This document shows positions 1 through 10,303 of a stretch of 64,000 nt of DNA, in pieces; within the stretch, counting starts at the first letter, position 1; each line of letters opens with the position of its first letter. The notes under the pieces are model-generated. The model was not told where the DNA came from. It was given only the letters and a program-made list of their open reading frames with translations, and did not search any database. The DNA comes from Talinum fruticosum (Eukaryota; Streptophyta; Magnoliopsida; Caryophyllales; Talinaceae), in contig JAITYX010000084.1 of assembly GCA_021018815.1 (NCBI GenBank), positions 2,108,001-2,172,000 on the forward strand, given 5' to 3'. Position numbers and translations under genes: made by a program.

Positions 1-1030
1 TGCCCTAAGGTTGTCCCACTCGTTGATTTGGATCTCCATACTTGGATGTCTTGATGCGACGGCGAATCGAAGAAAAGGGCTTCTTTTAATCGGTTTTGTG
101 AGGGTAAATTTATGAGGAGTAGGAAAGATCAGCTGAATGAATACCACGAGAATGGAATAACATAATATTTGCTAGCTCTTAGTAAGGATTCGGCAACAAT
201 GTTAAGGAAAAGGAGTATTTCGGGTTAATTTTTAAGCAAAGTAACGTTTAAGGAAAGGTTGTTTTTAGCTTAGTTCAGCATTCTAGCGCCAAGGAAATAA
301 GTTGTGCTTGAAATGAGAGCTAAGGCTCTCTATTTATAGGGAGACACCTACATCACAACCGACCTAAGGTTGCTCTCGGCTAGTCGTTCAAAGTCGAGCA
401 GAGAAAATTGGCCAAAACCAATGTGATAAGACTCGGATAGAAAAGGGATAATACTGGATATAATTCCGCTCGTTGGCGCCGACCACCCGGGGTATACCTC
501 ATGTTTTGTTCCCTATCGTGCTAAATAGGGAGTCCCCAAGCCAAAATGCAATGTTTCACTCAAAATATCCAGGGTCAAGGGCGTCGACCTCGACGCCGTT
601 TTGAGGGAGAAACTCCTAGTCTCGAGTGGATTGTCTTGGAGCTTAAACGCAGCACTTTGATGCTCGTGATCATGAAATGCAGTGCTTAACAGCGTCTTCA
701 TGTCTTCAACTCCGTGTCCGATTGCACAAACATGAAATGTAGAATTTTGAGCTTGGAAATTCCCGGGTAAATCGAACTGGACTCCCATTGTCTCTAGAGG
801 GTTGGCAACGGCTTTGACCGTCCGAAAGAAAAAGGATTTTTGACCGACCCAAGGTAGAAGGCTAATTATTTGGTGTCTGGGGGCTTCTCTGTGCTTTACG
901 GCTTTCGTCATAGTAATCAAACTCGAGACCATGATCCAAATCCTCAAACAGGACACGAGATTTCATCATCGAGCCAACAATATAAAATACAAAATTAAAG
1001 GAGATAAGGGACAAAACTTTTTGGTGTCCA
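1..1030 (-). repeat. Gypsy LTR, left copy (3' LTR of a minus-strand element, cut by window edge)
   Basis: Read on the minus strand, this LTR starts at 1030 with TGGACACCAAAAAG, a worn form of the TGTAGACACC start seen at 58173, and runs off the left edge. It aligns along its length with 57180-58173, with 2984-3721 plus 15676-15888, and in part with 49680-50065. A minus-strand TATA box lies at 331-339 inside the conserved context TATAAATAGAGAGCC, so this is the promoter-bearing LTR. All open frames here are shadows. The assignment to Ty3/gypsy comes from the matching LTR at 56446-58173, which flanks recognisable gypsy gag and integrase. Confidence 0.8.
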
Positions 1031-1050
1031 TAGTTAGCCCCTATTTTGAC
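1031..1050 (-). other. Polypurine tract of the left gypsy remnant
   Basis: On the minus strand the bases just before the LTR start read CAAAATAGGGGCTAACTA. A purine-rich run with a G4 core directly upstream of an LTR is the expected plus-strand primer of an LTR retrotransposon. It shows that the LTR at 1-1030 is the 3' LTR and that the element's internal region lies to the right. Confidence 0.6.
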
Positions 1051-1623
1051 CAAGTCTAACAGACGAAGGACGAAAGTACACACTAAACAATTCTTACCTC
1101 GATCATGTGCAATGATTTTAATGTTAACTATTGTGTGGTATTTGGAATGGGTCTGTTGTCAAACCTGAACTCCAAGATGGAGGCCTTGACTTGATCAGCT
1201 GTGCATGCGTTCTAAAGTCTAGTAAGATAGTCCTAAGCTTGGCTTGATCGAGCCTAAAGCTTGGTATATTTCGATGTTGAAACTTTGATCGTTTATGATC
1301 GAAGCTTGGCCTGATAATCTACTCTACTCGACATGCTTCTTAGTGGATAATCAAATTCACAAAATTTCAATGTTTTACCTAAATAACTCGGTCGAAAACA
1401 GATGAAAATCTTTGGATCGAAGAGCTTCCACTTGTGTGGGCATGATGTGAAGAACTCACATGCCACGGTTAATGGGATTTCACAAGGTAGGGCTACAAAG
1501 TTGCCGTTGAAGGGACACCACCGTGCCTCGTAGCCAGCCCTGGCCAGCCATTGGCGAGCTTGGCACATGGCCTGCTCTACCGGATTCCCTTGGTCTCTTT
1601 TATTTTTGACTCTGTCTTGTATG
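1051..1623. other. Internal gypsy spacer without recognised coding
   Basis: Part of this stretch (about 1095-1200) is matched at 50066-50160, where it also lies between an LTR and an antisense PMD sequence, so it belongs to the element. A 91-codon minus-strand frame at 1293-1568 matches nothing I recognise and has no zinc-knuckle, protease or RT motif. The right end forms the upstream flank of the putative antisense promoter and contains ATTGGCG at 1550-1556, an inverted CCAAT-like box. Confidence 0.5.
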
Positions 1624-1656
1624 ATTGGCTGGCTTGACCGAATGGTGTATAAAAAG
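1624..1656 (+). promoter_or_regulatory. Putative promoter of the antisense PMD gene (ATTGGCT and TATAAAAAG)
   Basis: ATTGGCT (an inverted CCAAT box) at 1624-1630 is followed by TATAAAAAG at 1648-1656. About 25-30 bases further on begins a pyrimidine-rich leader (about 1680-1745) with repeated CTTGCTCTT-like units, which is typical of plant 5' leaders. The order fits a plus-strand TATA promoter for the PMD reading frame that starts downstream. It runs opposite to the LTR-driven transcript. The call is by motif only. Confidence 0.45.
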
Positions 1657-1789
1657 AGTGCTTGGTGTGTTCACTTTGCACACTTGCTCCTCTCTTGCAT
1701 TCTTATCTTGCTCTTGTGCATTCTTGCTTTGCTCTTCTTGAAATTTAGTTGGTTTCCAACGGCTCATCCTACCGGGTGGTCAAGAGCTT

Positions 1790-2899
1790 AAAAGGTTGTC
1801 CAAGATAACTTCCTTAAAAGGGAACGGACTCTTATAATGAATGGAATCCAAACGACCTCTTAGCAAAGGTTGAAAATCAGGTTTCTTCGGCCGCCATTAC
1901 TCCTTCGATAAACTATTTGGTTTAAATTTCTTCCTTTGCTCATTTAGAGTAGTTCTTCTACTAAAAATCTTGTTGGATTTTGTCTTGCGAAGGGCTCGAT
2001 TCGGAGTAGTGGAGCCATACCTAAATTTATGGAGACATGAAGAATGATGAATTATCTTCTTGAAGATGTCAAAGATAATGTTAGGTTTGAGTATCTCTTC
2101 CATGCTTTAAACCATCTTCATGATAAAAGGGAGCAAGATCCCATTTGGGCCATTAGTGAGCGCTTTTAGAATACCACCAACACATTCCACCTTCCCTTCG
2201 AGGAAATGACTATAACTCCTTTTGAGTTTGTTGTTTTATCCGATTTAGATTTCTCGCTGGAGCCTTTAGCTTATTAGCGGAATTTGTACAAAGGTCATGG
2301 CCCTTCGTCATCTCTTCGGTCCCATGGTTAGTAAGTTCCCTCAGGAAATTTTTTTAAGTATACCCTTCTTTTCGAGGCTTTTGAGGATGTTAGGTTTGGC
2401 GTCGACATTCTCCACAACAACAGAGTTCGGATCGTGCTTGATGTCTTGTTAAGCATGGTGCTCTTTTCGAACGAAGCCTCTAAGGTTCAGAGTTAACTAT
2501 TTGGTGAACTTAACGGACCTTGAAAAAAAAAAGAGCTTAATTAGGGTGCTCCTGCGTACACTTGCCTCATAAGGGGCCTCCATGCCGGTGTACCGCACAC
2601 AAAACCCGAAGAAGACTTGGTTAACTATCTTCCCTTGTGCGGCTTATGGAAGATCATTGAGGGATGCACTAATTCTTCATGTATTCCCAATATGTTTCTA
2701 TCTCGTGTTGATAAGAATCTTACTTGATTTGCAAAATATGGTCATGGTTGTATGAATACTTTCTATATCTTTCTCCTGGCTCAATGAATCATCCAGCGTT
2801 TCGGGCCTCCATATCGTGGGCAAAAGTTTATCTTCAATGATCTAATATCCATGATATAGGCTTCTTGAGATCTACCTTCAACTATGTGACTTTGGTATG
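1790..2899 (+). pseudogene. Plant-mobile-domain (PMD) pseudogene, antisense inside gypsy remnant
   Basis: Reading plus-strand frames across several stops and frameshifts gives clear plant-mobile-domain signatures (the family that includes MAIL1/MAIN and many transposon proteins). At 2158-2256 the frame reads ERF, a stop, NTTNTFHLPFEEMT and then VVLSDLDF. This matches the family's ERW..ETHTFHLP.GEMT block followed by its 'LLGL' block. Further on are a weak WGA-like block near 2535-2560, a LWKIIEG-type block near 2645 and YEYF near 2752. The segment 2385-2899 is collinear with 50166-50710. The gene lies between the element's polypurine tract and its upstream LTR, on the strand opposite to gag-pol. 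At least two in-frame stops, a poly-A run at 2523-2533 and frame changes make it non-functional. The N-terminal boundary is uncertain. In known PMD proteins the domain acts in gene silencing; any role here is inference. Confidence 0.72.
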
Positions 2900-2983
2900 T
2901 TGACATTAGACTCAAAATTAGCCTCAAAATGTTCCTCAAAATGTTGACTTTGGTATGTTGACTTTGATATTAATGGTTGACTT
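2900..2983. repeat. Short degenerate repeat (TTGACTTTGGTATG units)
   Basis: Copies of TTGACTTTGGTATGTTGAC and CTCAAAATGTT recur within 84 bases between the end of the PMD sequence and the truncated LTR. They look like slippage or fill-in sequence at a rearrangement junction. Confidence 0.5.
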
Positions 2984-3721
2984 ACGACGGCGGCGAATCA
3001 AGGAAAAGGGCTTCTTTTTATGAGTTTTATGAGGGTAAATCTATGAGGAGTAGGAAAGATCAGCTGAATGAATACCAAGAGATCGGAATAACTTAATATT
3101 CGTTAGATCTTAGTAAAGATTATTTGAGGTTACTTTTCAGCTTAGTAACGTTTAAGGAAATGTTGTTTTTAGCTTAGTTCAGCAGTGTAACGCCAAGGAA
3201 ATAAGACGTGCCAAAATGAGAGCCAACACTCTCTATTTATAGGGAGGGACCTAGGTCACAATTAACCTAAGGTTGCTCTCGGCAAGCCGCCCAAAGGTGA
3301 GCATAATGAAACAGACCAAAATCAAAGTGATAAAACTTGATAGAAAAGGGATAAAACCGGATAGAGTTCTGTCGGGGCCGCTGCTGCCCGGGTGTGCATA
3401 TGATTTTGTGCCCTAGTGTGCTGGACAGGGAATCTCTAAGCCAAAATAGTGTGTTTCACTTAAAATATCCAGAGTAGGAAGCCTCGGCCACGACGCGGTT
3501 TTGAGGAGAAGCTCCTAGTCTCTAGTGGACTGTCTTGGAGCTTAACCACAAGACTTTGATGCTGATGATCTTGAAATGCCGCACTTAGCACGGTCTTCAG
3601 TTCTTCGACTCCGTGTCCGATTGGACGAAAGTGAAATGCAAAACTCGAACTTGGAATTTCTCGATACATAGCACTTGGATTCTCGTTATCTCTCGGAGGC
3701 TTGGCCGCGCTTGGACCATCC
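2984..3721 (-). repeat. Gypsy LTR, second copy, left part (interrupted by copia A)
   Basis: This segment is collinear with positions about 55-790 of the left LTR, including the minus-strand TATA box (3234-3241) and the conserved CTCTCGG block. It breaks off at CATCC (3717-3721). The missing part resumes at 15671 after another CATCC, which shows insertion of element A into this LTR. The left end is truncated before the LTR terminus and abuts the repeat at 2900-2983. Confidence 0.8.
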
Positions 3722-5260
3722 TCGAAGACTCGGACCTTACATATATATCATTATGAGTTCCATCAAGGGATCATGTATAAGACTTCATCTCTCATAAGGT
3801 TTTGATTAAAAGTCATTCGATCCGCTTTAACAACTTTTACGAGTGATATAACATCTTTTCTTAGTGTGACAGAATCTAACGTATACATTCTCCTTTGATT
3901 CCGATCGACTCATAAAGCATATTCTTGCTTATCATTTCACACACGGTTCCGAGTCACTCAGGCAACACTCAGATATATTGCATGTTCACACAATTGTTCT
4001 ATTATGCATAAACTCGGTTCCGAGTTCATGATCTAAGTTTGATTGGATTATTGGGTTAATTCATGTTTTTAAGTCGGCATGCTTGGTTTGAACATTGGCA
4101 GTCTAGATCAAGTCTTTCCACTCGATGTTATTTACATGACTTGCTTTGCCTTTAGATCGACTCGGATGGAATTTGAGTATAATGGATATTAGACTCGGAA
4201 AATTCCATTTCTTTCCGACTCGAGATAATTATACACTTAATTATCTTAATTAAAATTATTATCTCGTGTCTAATCTTGGACCAAAGTATTTTATACTTTG
4301 AGAACCAAAATTGATTTACTTTTATAGGTTACTCAAACGAGGCTATCATATTTTTGAATTACAAATGTAACCGGCCTCAAAATGTCAAATCACTAGCAGA
4401 CAAGGCTTTTCCACCTCCGACCAAGGCCTAGACATCGTGTCGGGGTTGTCCGTTTTCAAAACTTGAAATCCGCAACACTAAGCTCAACGGTGGTTTCCAC
4501 CCTACTTTTCGGACACCACCAGTGGATTGGAACTTTCAAAAGAGTCAAGAGCCGTTACTCAACGTTCACACTTCAACGGATATTTTCCGAGTGACTCGAG
4601 TATATCCATTGCAATGGTCACAAAGGACTTCCAATCGGAAGATAGTCACAACGGCTAATCTGCTTGGTTATCTATAAATAGAAGCCAACTCTCAAGACTT
4701 GAAGATTGTTGAACCAAATGTCAATACACGTACTTAAGCAAAAGTCATTGTATTCATACTCAATCTTCTACTTACAACTCCAACTTTGTATATAATATCT
4801 CTCCGAGTTGTAAGGTCTTGTAATCGGTTTACAAACACTCATTCTTACTTAATGAGTAAGGTCCCTTGACTGAGTTGAAAGGGTTAACTCAGCTCGGTTT
4901 TACCTAACTGTAAAGGGTACCTCGGTTAGGAAGTACTAGATCGAGATAAGGTAATTTCGAGTCTAGGAAAATCTTGTAAAGAATTATCTAAGGGACCAAT
5001 TCGATTGAGTCTTTCTACCGTATTTTGTGGATTCAAGATAGTGGATTTGGCTTGGTGCTTGGATTAGCACCGACCGTGGTTTTCCGCCCCGGGAGGGTTT
5101 CCACGTAAATTTCCGAGTTAGCACTTTTCCGAATCCAATCTAAACTCGGACTCTCCACGAGTCATCTCTAATTTTATTCTTTCTTTATTTTCTTAAAATT
5201 CGTCATCACCCTATTCACGCCCCTCTAGGGTGACTCAGTCTCTCCAAGAGCAAACCTTCA
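3722..5260 (+). repeat. Copia A 5' LTR
   Basis: The LTR starts T(c)GAAGACTCGG, with one inserted C after the first base, and ends CAAACCTTCA, giving TGAAG...CTTCA inverted ends. Its length is 1539 bp. A TATA box at 4673-4681 (TATAAATAG) is followed by the leader CTCAAGACTTGAAGATTG, the same arrangement as at 38549 in D and 48598 in B. The last 60 bases carry CACCCTATTCACGCCCCTCTAGGGTGACT, shared by every copy of the family in the window (quoted here in part: CACCCTATTCA and CTCTAGGGTGACT). Confidence 0.9.
4673..4681 (+). promoter_or_regulatory. TATA box of copia A 5' LTR
   Basis: TATAAATAG sits downstream of CCGTT/AACG motifs (MYB-core-like, about 4550-4580 and 4650) and about 580 bases before the LTR end. 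The same box occurs in the D, B and G copies. It should start the genomic retrotransposon RNA, with R and U5 following. Confidence 0.7.
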
Positions 5261-5279
5261 ATTGCTATCGAGCCTAGCC
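5261..5279 (+). other. Primer binding site (initiator tRNA-Met type) of copia A
   Basis: Immediately after the LTR come the bases ATTGCTATCGAGCC. Copy C has TTGGTATCGAGCC and B has TTAGTATCGAGC at the same place. The family consensus resembles TGGTATCAGAGC, the complement of the 3' end of plant initiator tRNA-Met used by most copia elements, with a small difference at the CGAG step. Confidence 0.7.
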
Positions 5280-5318
5280 TTTCAAAAGGATCTAACCATC
5301 CAAAGGTTTAAAGATCAA

Positions 5319-7130
5319 ATGGCTCGGAATAGTGGAGAGTTTGATGAAGGAAGATCTTCCAAGCAGACTACCAAAGTTCAAAGGATCAAACTTCTTACAC
5401 TCGGAAGAAGCTCATAGAATGTTTCCTGCTGGATCATGATGAGGATGTCTAGAACATCATACAAGTAGGCAACTACATTCCTATGAAGACGGAAGAAACA
5501 AGACTCGTGCCCCAGACAAAGGCTAAGTTCACTCGCTGATAAAGTAGAGAAGTTCGAAAGAACTTCAAGGCGATGAACATTTTGATGTGCTCCATCAGCT
5601 TAGAAGAGTACAACCGAGTGTATGCCCGTGACACAGCCAAAGAAGTATGGGACACACTGGTCAACACTTATGAAGGCACAAGCCAGGTCGGACAAGCGAA
5701 GATCAGCCAATATCTTTACAAGTATGAGCTGTTCAAGATGGAGCTAGAAGAAAACATCACTCGGATGTTCATTCGCTTCATTGAGATCACCAATAATCTT
5801 AAATCTCTGGGTAGAAAGATTTCCCACGAGGAAATGTGCAGAAAGATACTCGAAGCCTACCCATGAGAAGATGGGGTCCCAAGGTGACGGCCATTGAAGA
5901 GGCTCGGAACCTGTCCCAACTCAACCTGGACGAACTCATTGGGAAGCTACTCACCCACGAGATCTATCCGGAAGATGAGGATGCAGAGGTCAGCACAAAA
6001 AGAATGATGAACCACAAGAGATGGGATAAGAAAAGTCCTCATTGCACTTAAAGCCTTAGAAACCAAAAAGCAAATCTAAGTTCATCGGACTCATAAGAGG
6101 ATCCCATGGTACTCATCGCTAGAGGCTTCAAGAGAATGATGAAGCACAAGATATGGGATAAGAAGCGAAGGGAAGAGTTCTATAAGAAAGACAAGAAGGA
6201 TAGAAAAGGTAACCATTCTTCCTCTTCAAAGCTATCTTTGATTAAGAACTCCGGTTGTTTTGAATGATGCGAGCAAGGAACACATAATCAAGGACTATCC
6301 CAAGAGAAAGAGGGACAGAAAGAAGAAAAAGGTTGTGATGGCCACATGGAGTGATGAAGACTCATCGGAAGATGATGAGGACTTAGATGACTCAAAAAGT
6401 CCGATGGCACTCTCTGACTCGGAAGCCGAAACGGAGTCGGACTCATATCACTCGGATAGTGAGGAAACAAATCCTCATGAGGTAATTGAATACTTCCTCA
6501 AATTCTCCAAAGTTGATTTAGCCAAATATGTTTTTACTTTGGAAGAAAAGTCCAATTCTGATTCTTCTCGGTTTAAAGAACAACTTAAGTCAATTACTTC
6601 CGAGAGCATCTTATTAAAAAATGAATTGGAAAAGCTGAGACTTACTCTAAGAGAACTCAAGACCAGGGCTCAATCTAATGAGACCGAGTCTAAGTCACTT
6701 AGACGAGAGAATGAGCAATTGAAGCAAAAGCTCAACGAGTCTTAAGAGCTTGTTTTAAAATTTACTCAAGGTCAGAAAAACCTTGATATGCTCTTAGGAT
6801 CTCAATGTGTTTCCTTTAGAAAAGAAGGACTTGGTTTTAACAAAGAGGAGGAATCCAATTCCTACTCGGAACTTTTAAAAAGGACTTCAAAACTGTGAAG
6901 TTTCGGAAGGTTGAGTACAGTCCCATCCATAAGAATGAAAGGAGGACTGAGCCCGGACCAGCTTACAGGAGAAAACCTTCTCCACCGGTTTATAAAACAA
7001 AAACTTTTCAAAAGAAAGAGACACATACTCAATTCTTTAAAACAAAGACTCAGAATCAAACCAAACCTAAAGTTCTTCAAATCTAGGTTCCCAAGAGTCT
7101 ACTTTCTCATAAAAGGACCACAGTAAAGGG
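5319..7130 (+). pseudogene. Copia A gag (capsid, zinc knuckle, acidic tail), broken
   Basis: The start chosen is ATG 5319 (MARNSGEF), 58 bases after the LTR and matched by the C copy. The first frame breaks early, at a TAG after RSS near 5415. Frame fragments then give the copia gag core: EVWDTLVNTYEGTSQVGQAKISQYL (5645-5720 in part) and LGRKISHEEM (5808-5835). The zinc knuckle region at 6255-6310 is CFE, a frameshift, then KEHIIKDYPKRKRD. The knuckle is damaged and its last cysteine is replaced by tyrosine. An open stretch at 6260-6745 encodes a KRK-rich segment, an acidic Asp/Glu/Ser block and a Leu/Lys/Glu heptad-like coiled coil. The tail to 7130 is rich in Lys and Pro. Gag would form the virus-like particle; this copy cannot. 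Confidence 0.82.
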
Positions 7131-7139
7131 AGTTACTTG

Positions 7140-8703
7140 GGTTCGTCGGAGGAAGTGAGAAAGGTTAGTTTGTTTCTAACTTACAGGCAGCTCGAAAAGA
7201 ACAAAAGGGCATTGGTACCTAGACAGTGGATGCTCACGCCACATGTCGGGAGATTCAAGACTCTTTTTTGTGTTATAAGAACACAAGGGAGGAAAAGTCA
7301 CGTTTGGAGATGACAGCAAAGGCAAGATAATTGAGATAGGCAAGATTGGAAAAGGAAGCAATCTGGTCAACCCATTATACCTTGTCAGAGGATTAAAGAA
7401 CAATCCGCTCAAGCATCTCTCAACTGTGTGACAAAGGTCAAGAGGTAAGATTCACTCGGACCAACTACTATATCTCCGATGATGCTACCAAGGAAATCAA
7501 GCTCTCGGGTAAGAGGTCGGGTAACATTTATACTATTCCTCTTTCGACACGAGTCGAATTTATCATGCTTAAAAGCATCTCTTCATTATGATTCATGGAC
7601 ATGGCATAGTAGACTAGGTCATGTTAGCATACATACCATTAAGAAACTTGCATCTCATGGTTTAGTCGGAGGATTTCCTAATTGTGCTTTTAAGAAAGAA
7701 AAAATCTGTGAAGCATACACAAAAGGGAAACAAGTCGGATCATCTTTCAAATCTCTCAAAACTGTTTCCACATCTAAGGTGCTTGAAATGTTGCATATGG
7801 ATTTATGTGGTGAAATCCTTGTCAAGAGTCTCGGAGGTAAATCATACGTGCTTGTTATTGTTGATGACTACTCACGATTTACCTGGGTGTGTTTTCTTAA
7901 GCACAAAAATGAAGCTTTCGAAGAGTTCAGCAAGCTCTGCAGGAAAATCCAAGTTGAGTCTCGGACACGAATCCGGAGAATTCGAACCGACCATGGAAGG
8001 GAGTTCGACTACTTAGAGTTTGCAGAGTTTTGTAATAAGAATGGCATCTCCCACAACTTCGAGCACCAAGAACTCCTCAACAAAATGGAGTGGTAGAGGG
8101 AAAGAACAGAGCTCTCGAAGAAATAGTAAGGACAATGATGATTAAACACAATCTACCCTACTATTTTTAGGCTGAGGCGATCAACACAAGCAAACTACAC
8201 ATTAAACGGATGCCTCATCGGACCCATCCTGAAGAAAACACCATACGAAGAAACCCAATATTTCATACTTCAGACCCTTTGGATGTAAGTGCTTTGTTCA
8301 TAACAATAGTAAGGATCACCTAACCAAGTTTGATGCTAGGTCAAATGAAGGTATTTTTCTTGGTTATTCATCTCGTACCAAAACATATCGTATTTTCAAT
8401 AAAATAACTAACAAAGTGGAAGAAAGCATCCACGTTGTGTTTGATGAGATTGAACAGGAAAAACCAAGTGAGTCAACATTCTCGGATCCGAAGCTTAGCA
8501 GAAATGATGATCTTGATGAAAATGAGCTCATCAAGAGTCAAATCCATGTCACTCGGAATGAAGTCACTCGGACTCGGAATGAGGCAACTCAAGAGCCAGC
8601 TCGAATGTTGAAGATCAATATGATGAACAAGATCACTCGGAACAGACTACTAAGGATCAACCAATTAAACCTACAGATCTGGTGAACCAAAGAACATGTA
8701 GAG
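7140..8703 (+). pseudogene. Copia A protease and integrase, broken
   Basis: The aspartic protease motif WYLDSGCSRHMSG is at 7213-7251, with catalytic D in DSG. The GAG-pre-integrase zinc domain follows at about 7600-7735 (W..RLGH, PNCAFKK, then CEAYTKGK). The second Cys of the C..C pair has become Tyr. The integrase core is in frame at 7780-8096: HMDLCGE with the first Asp, then IRTDHGREF with the second Asp. The TPQQNG..E segment is frameshifted at 8070-8100, so the catalytic Glu lies in another frame. The C-terminal SRSDEGIFLGYS-type block is at 8335-8375. The gene is cut at 8708 by solo LTR G and continues at 10299. Copia order (integrase before RT) is explicit. Confidence 0.85.
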
Positions 8704-8708
8704 CTTTC

Positions 8709-10298
8709 GAAGGTTTGCTGTTCGAGAGTGTAAATGACCCTAGAGGGCGGGTGAATAGGGTGATGAGGAAACTTACTTAGAAAATTAAAACAAATAAGGA
8801 TCCGATGAGTGTGAGCGGCAAGGATACACTTAGAAACGCATAAACTCATAATTCAGTAAGTAGTGAAGAAACAAATTAAACAGAATTCGAAACTATATGA
8901 GTCTAGAATGTACTCGAAAATAATAACTCGAAAGTACGTGGAAACCCTCCTGGGGCAGAAAACCACGGACCGTGCTAATCCAAGCACAAAGTCGAATCCA
9001 CTATTTTGAGTCCACAAAATACGAGTAGACCGACTTGACCTGAGTTGCTCCCTCAAACAACTCCTCACAAGTTTTTCCTAGACTTAGAAATTACCTTATC
9101 CGATCTAGTACTTCCTAACCGAGATCACCCTTACGAGTTAAGGACAACCGAGCTTAATTAACCCTTATAGCTCAGTCAAGGGACCTTACTTAGAGAGTAA
9201 GAAAGAAAGTGTTTATAAGTTAGTACAAGACCTTACAACTCAGAAAGTTATGAAATACAGAATTGGAGTTGTAAGTAGAAGATTGAGAATGAATACAATC
9301 ACTTCGATCAAGTATGTGTATTAACGATAGATTCGGCAATCTTCAAGTCTTGAAAGTTGGCTTCTATATATAGATGACCAGGTAACTTAGCCGTTGTGTG
9401 CATCTTCGACTAGAAGTCCCTTGTGACCATTGTAAAGGATTTTCTAAGTCACTCGGAAAATATCCGTTAAGATATGAATGTTGGACAACGATTCTTAACT
9501 CCTTACGAAGTCCCAAAACCACTCGGTGGTGTCTTGAAAAATAATGTGAAAACCACCGTTGAGCTTGGTGTTGCTGATTTCCAGTTTGGAAACGGACAAC
9601 CCCGACACGATGTCCGGGGCTAGGTCGGAGGTGGAAAAAGCCTAGTCTGCTGGTGATTTGACGTTTTGAAGCTAGGTTACTTTTGTAATTCAAAATTAGG
9701 ATGGCCTCGTTTGAATAACCTACAAAAGTAAATAAATTTGGTTCTTAAAGTATATAAAATACTTTGGTCCAAGATTAGGCACGAGATAATAACATAATTA
9801 AAATAATTAAGTGACTAGTTATCCGAGTCGAAAAAGAAAGGAATTTTCGAATCTAATATCCATGAAACTCAAATTCCATCTTAGTTAGTCTAGAGGACAA
9901 TCAAGTCGGATAAAGAATATCGGAGTAAACAGACATGATCTAGACTAAACACAGTTCAAACTAAATATGCTAACTTGGAATAATGCAATTCCTCAACCAT
10001 GAAGTTAGACTTGAGTTTAAGCGCGGAAAAGATAGTGTTTGAACATGCGATATATCCGAGTGTTGGGTGACTCGGAACTGAGTATGAAGTGGCATGTAGA
10101 GGTATGCTTTCGAGTCGAGTCAAAGTCGGCGAAAACATCATAATAGTTTCTATAATACTCGGAGGAAATGTTATATCACTCAGAAAAGTTTCTAAGGCGC
10201 ATGGAATGACTTGAAGTCAAAACATTATAAGAGATGAACTCTTATACCTGATTCCTCGATGGAACTCGAAACGTGTAAGTATAAAGTCCGAGTCTTCA
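8709..10298 (-). mobile_element. Solo LTR G of the same copia family, CTTTC target duplication
   Basis: This is a reverse-complement LTR of the family. The left boundary GAAGGTTTGC is the complement of GCAAACCTTC, and the right boundary CCGAGTCTTCA is the complement of TGAAGACTCGG. Its length is 1590 bp. The minus-strand TATA box lies near 9363-9372. CTTTC flanks it on both sides (8704-8708 and 10299-10303), and the host copia sequence GTAGAGCTTTCAAGTATG is restored when the LTR is removed. No internal sequence or second LTR is present, so it is a solo LTR made by recombination after insertion into A. Confidence 0.9.
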
Positions 10299-10303
10299 CT
10301 TTC

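Noticed and set aside
5473..5667. Minus-strand frames opposite copia gag and pol throughout the window
   Set aside because: Shadows of the plus-strand gag-pol frames. The same holds for 6288-6660, 24072-24362 and similar frames.
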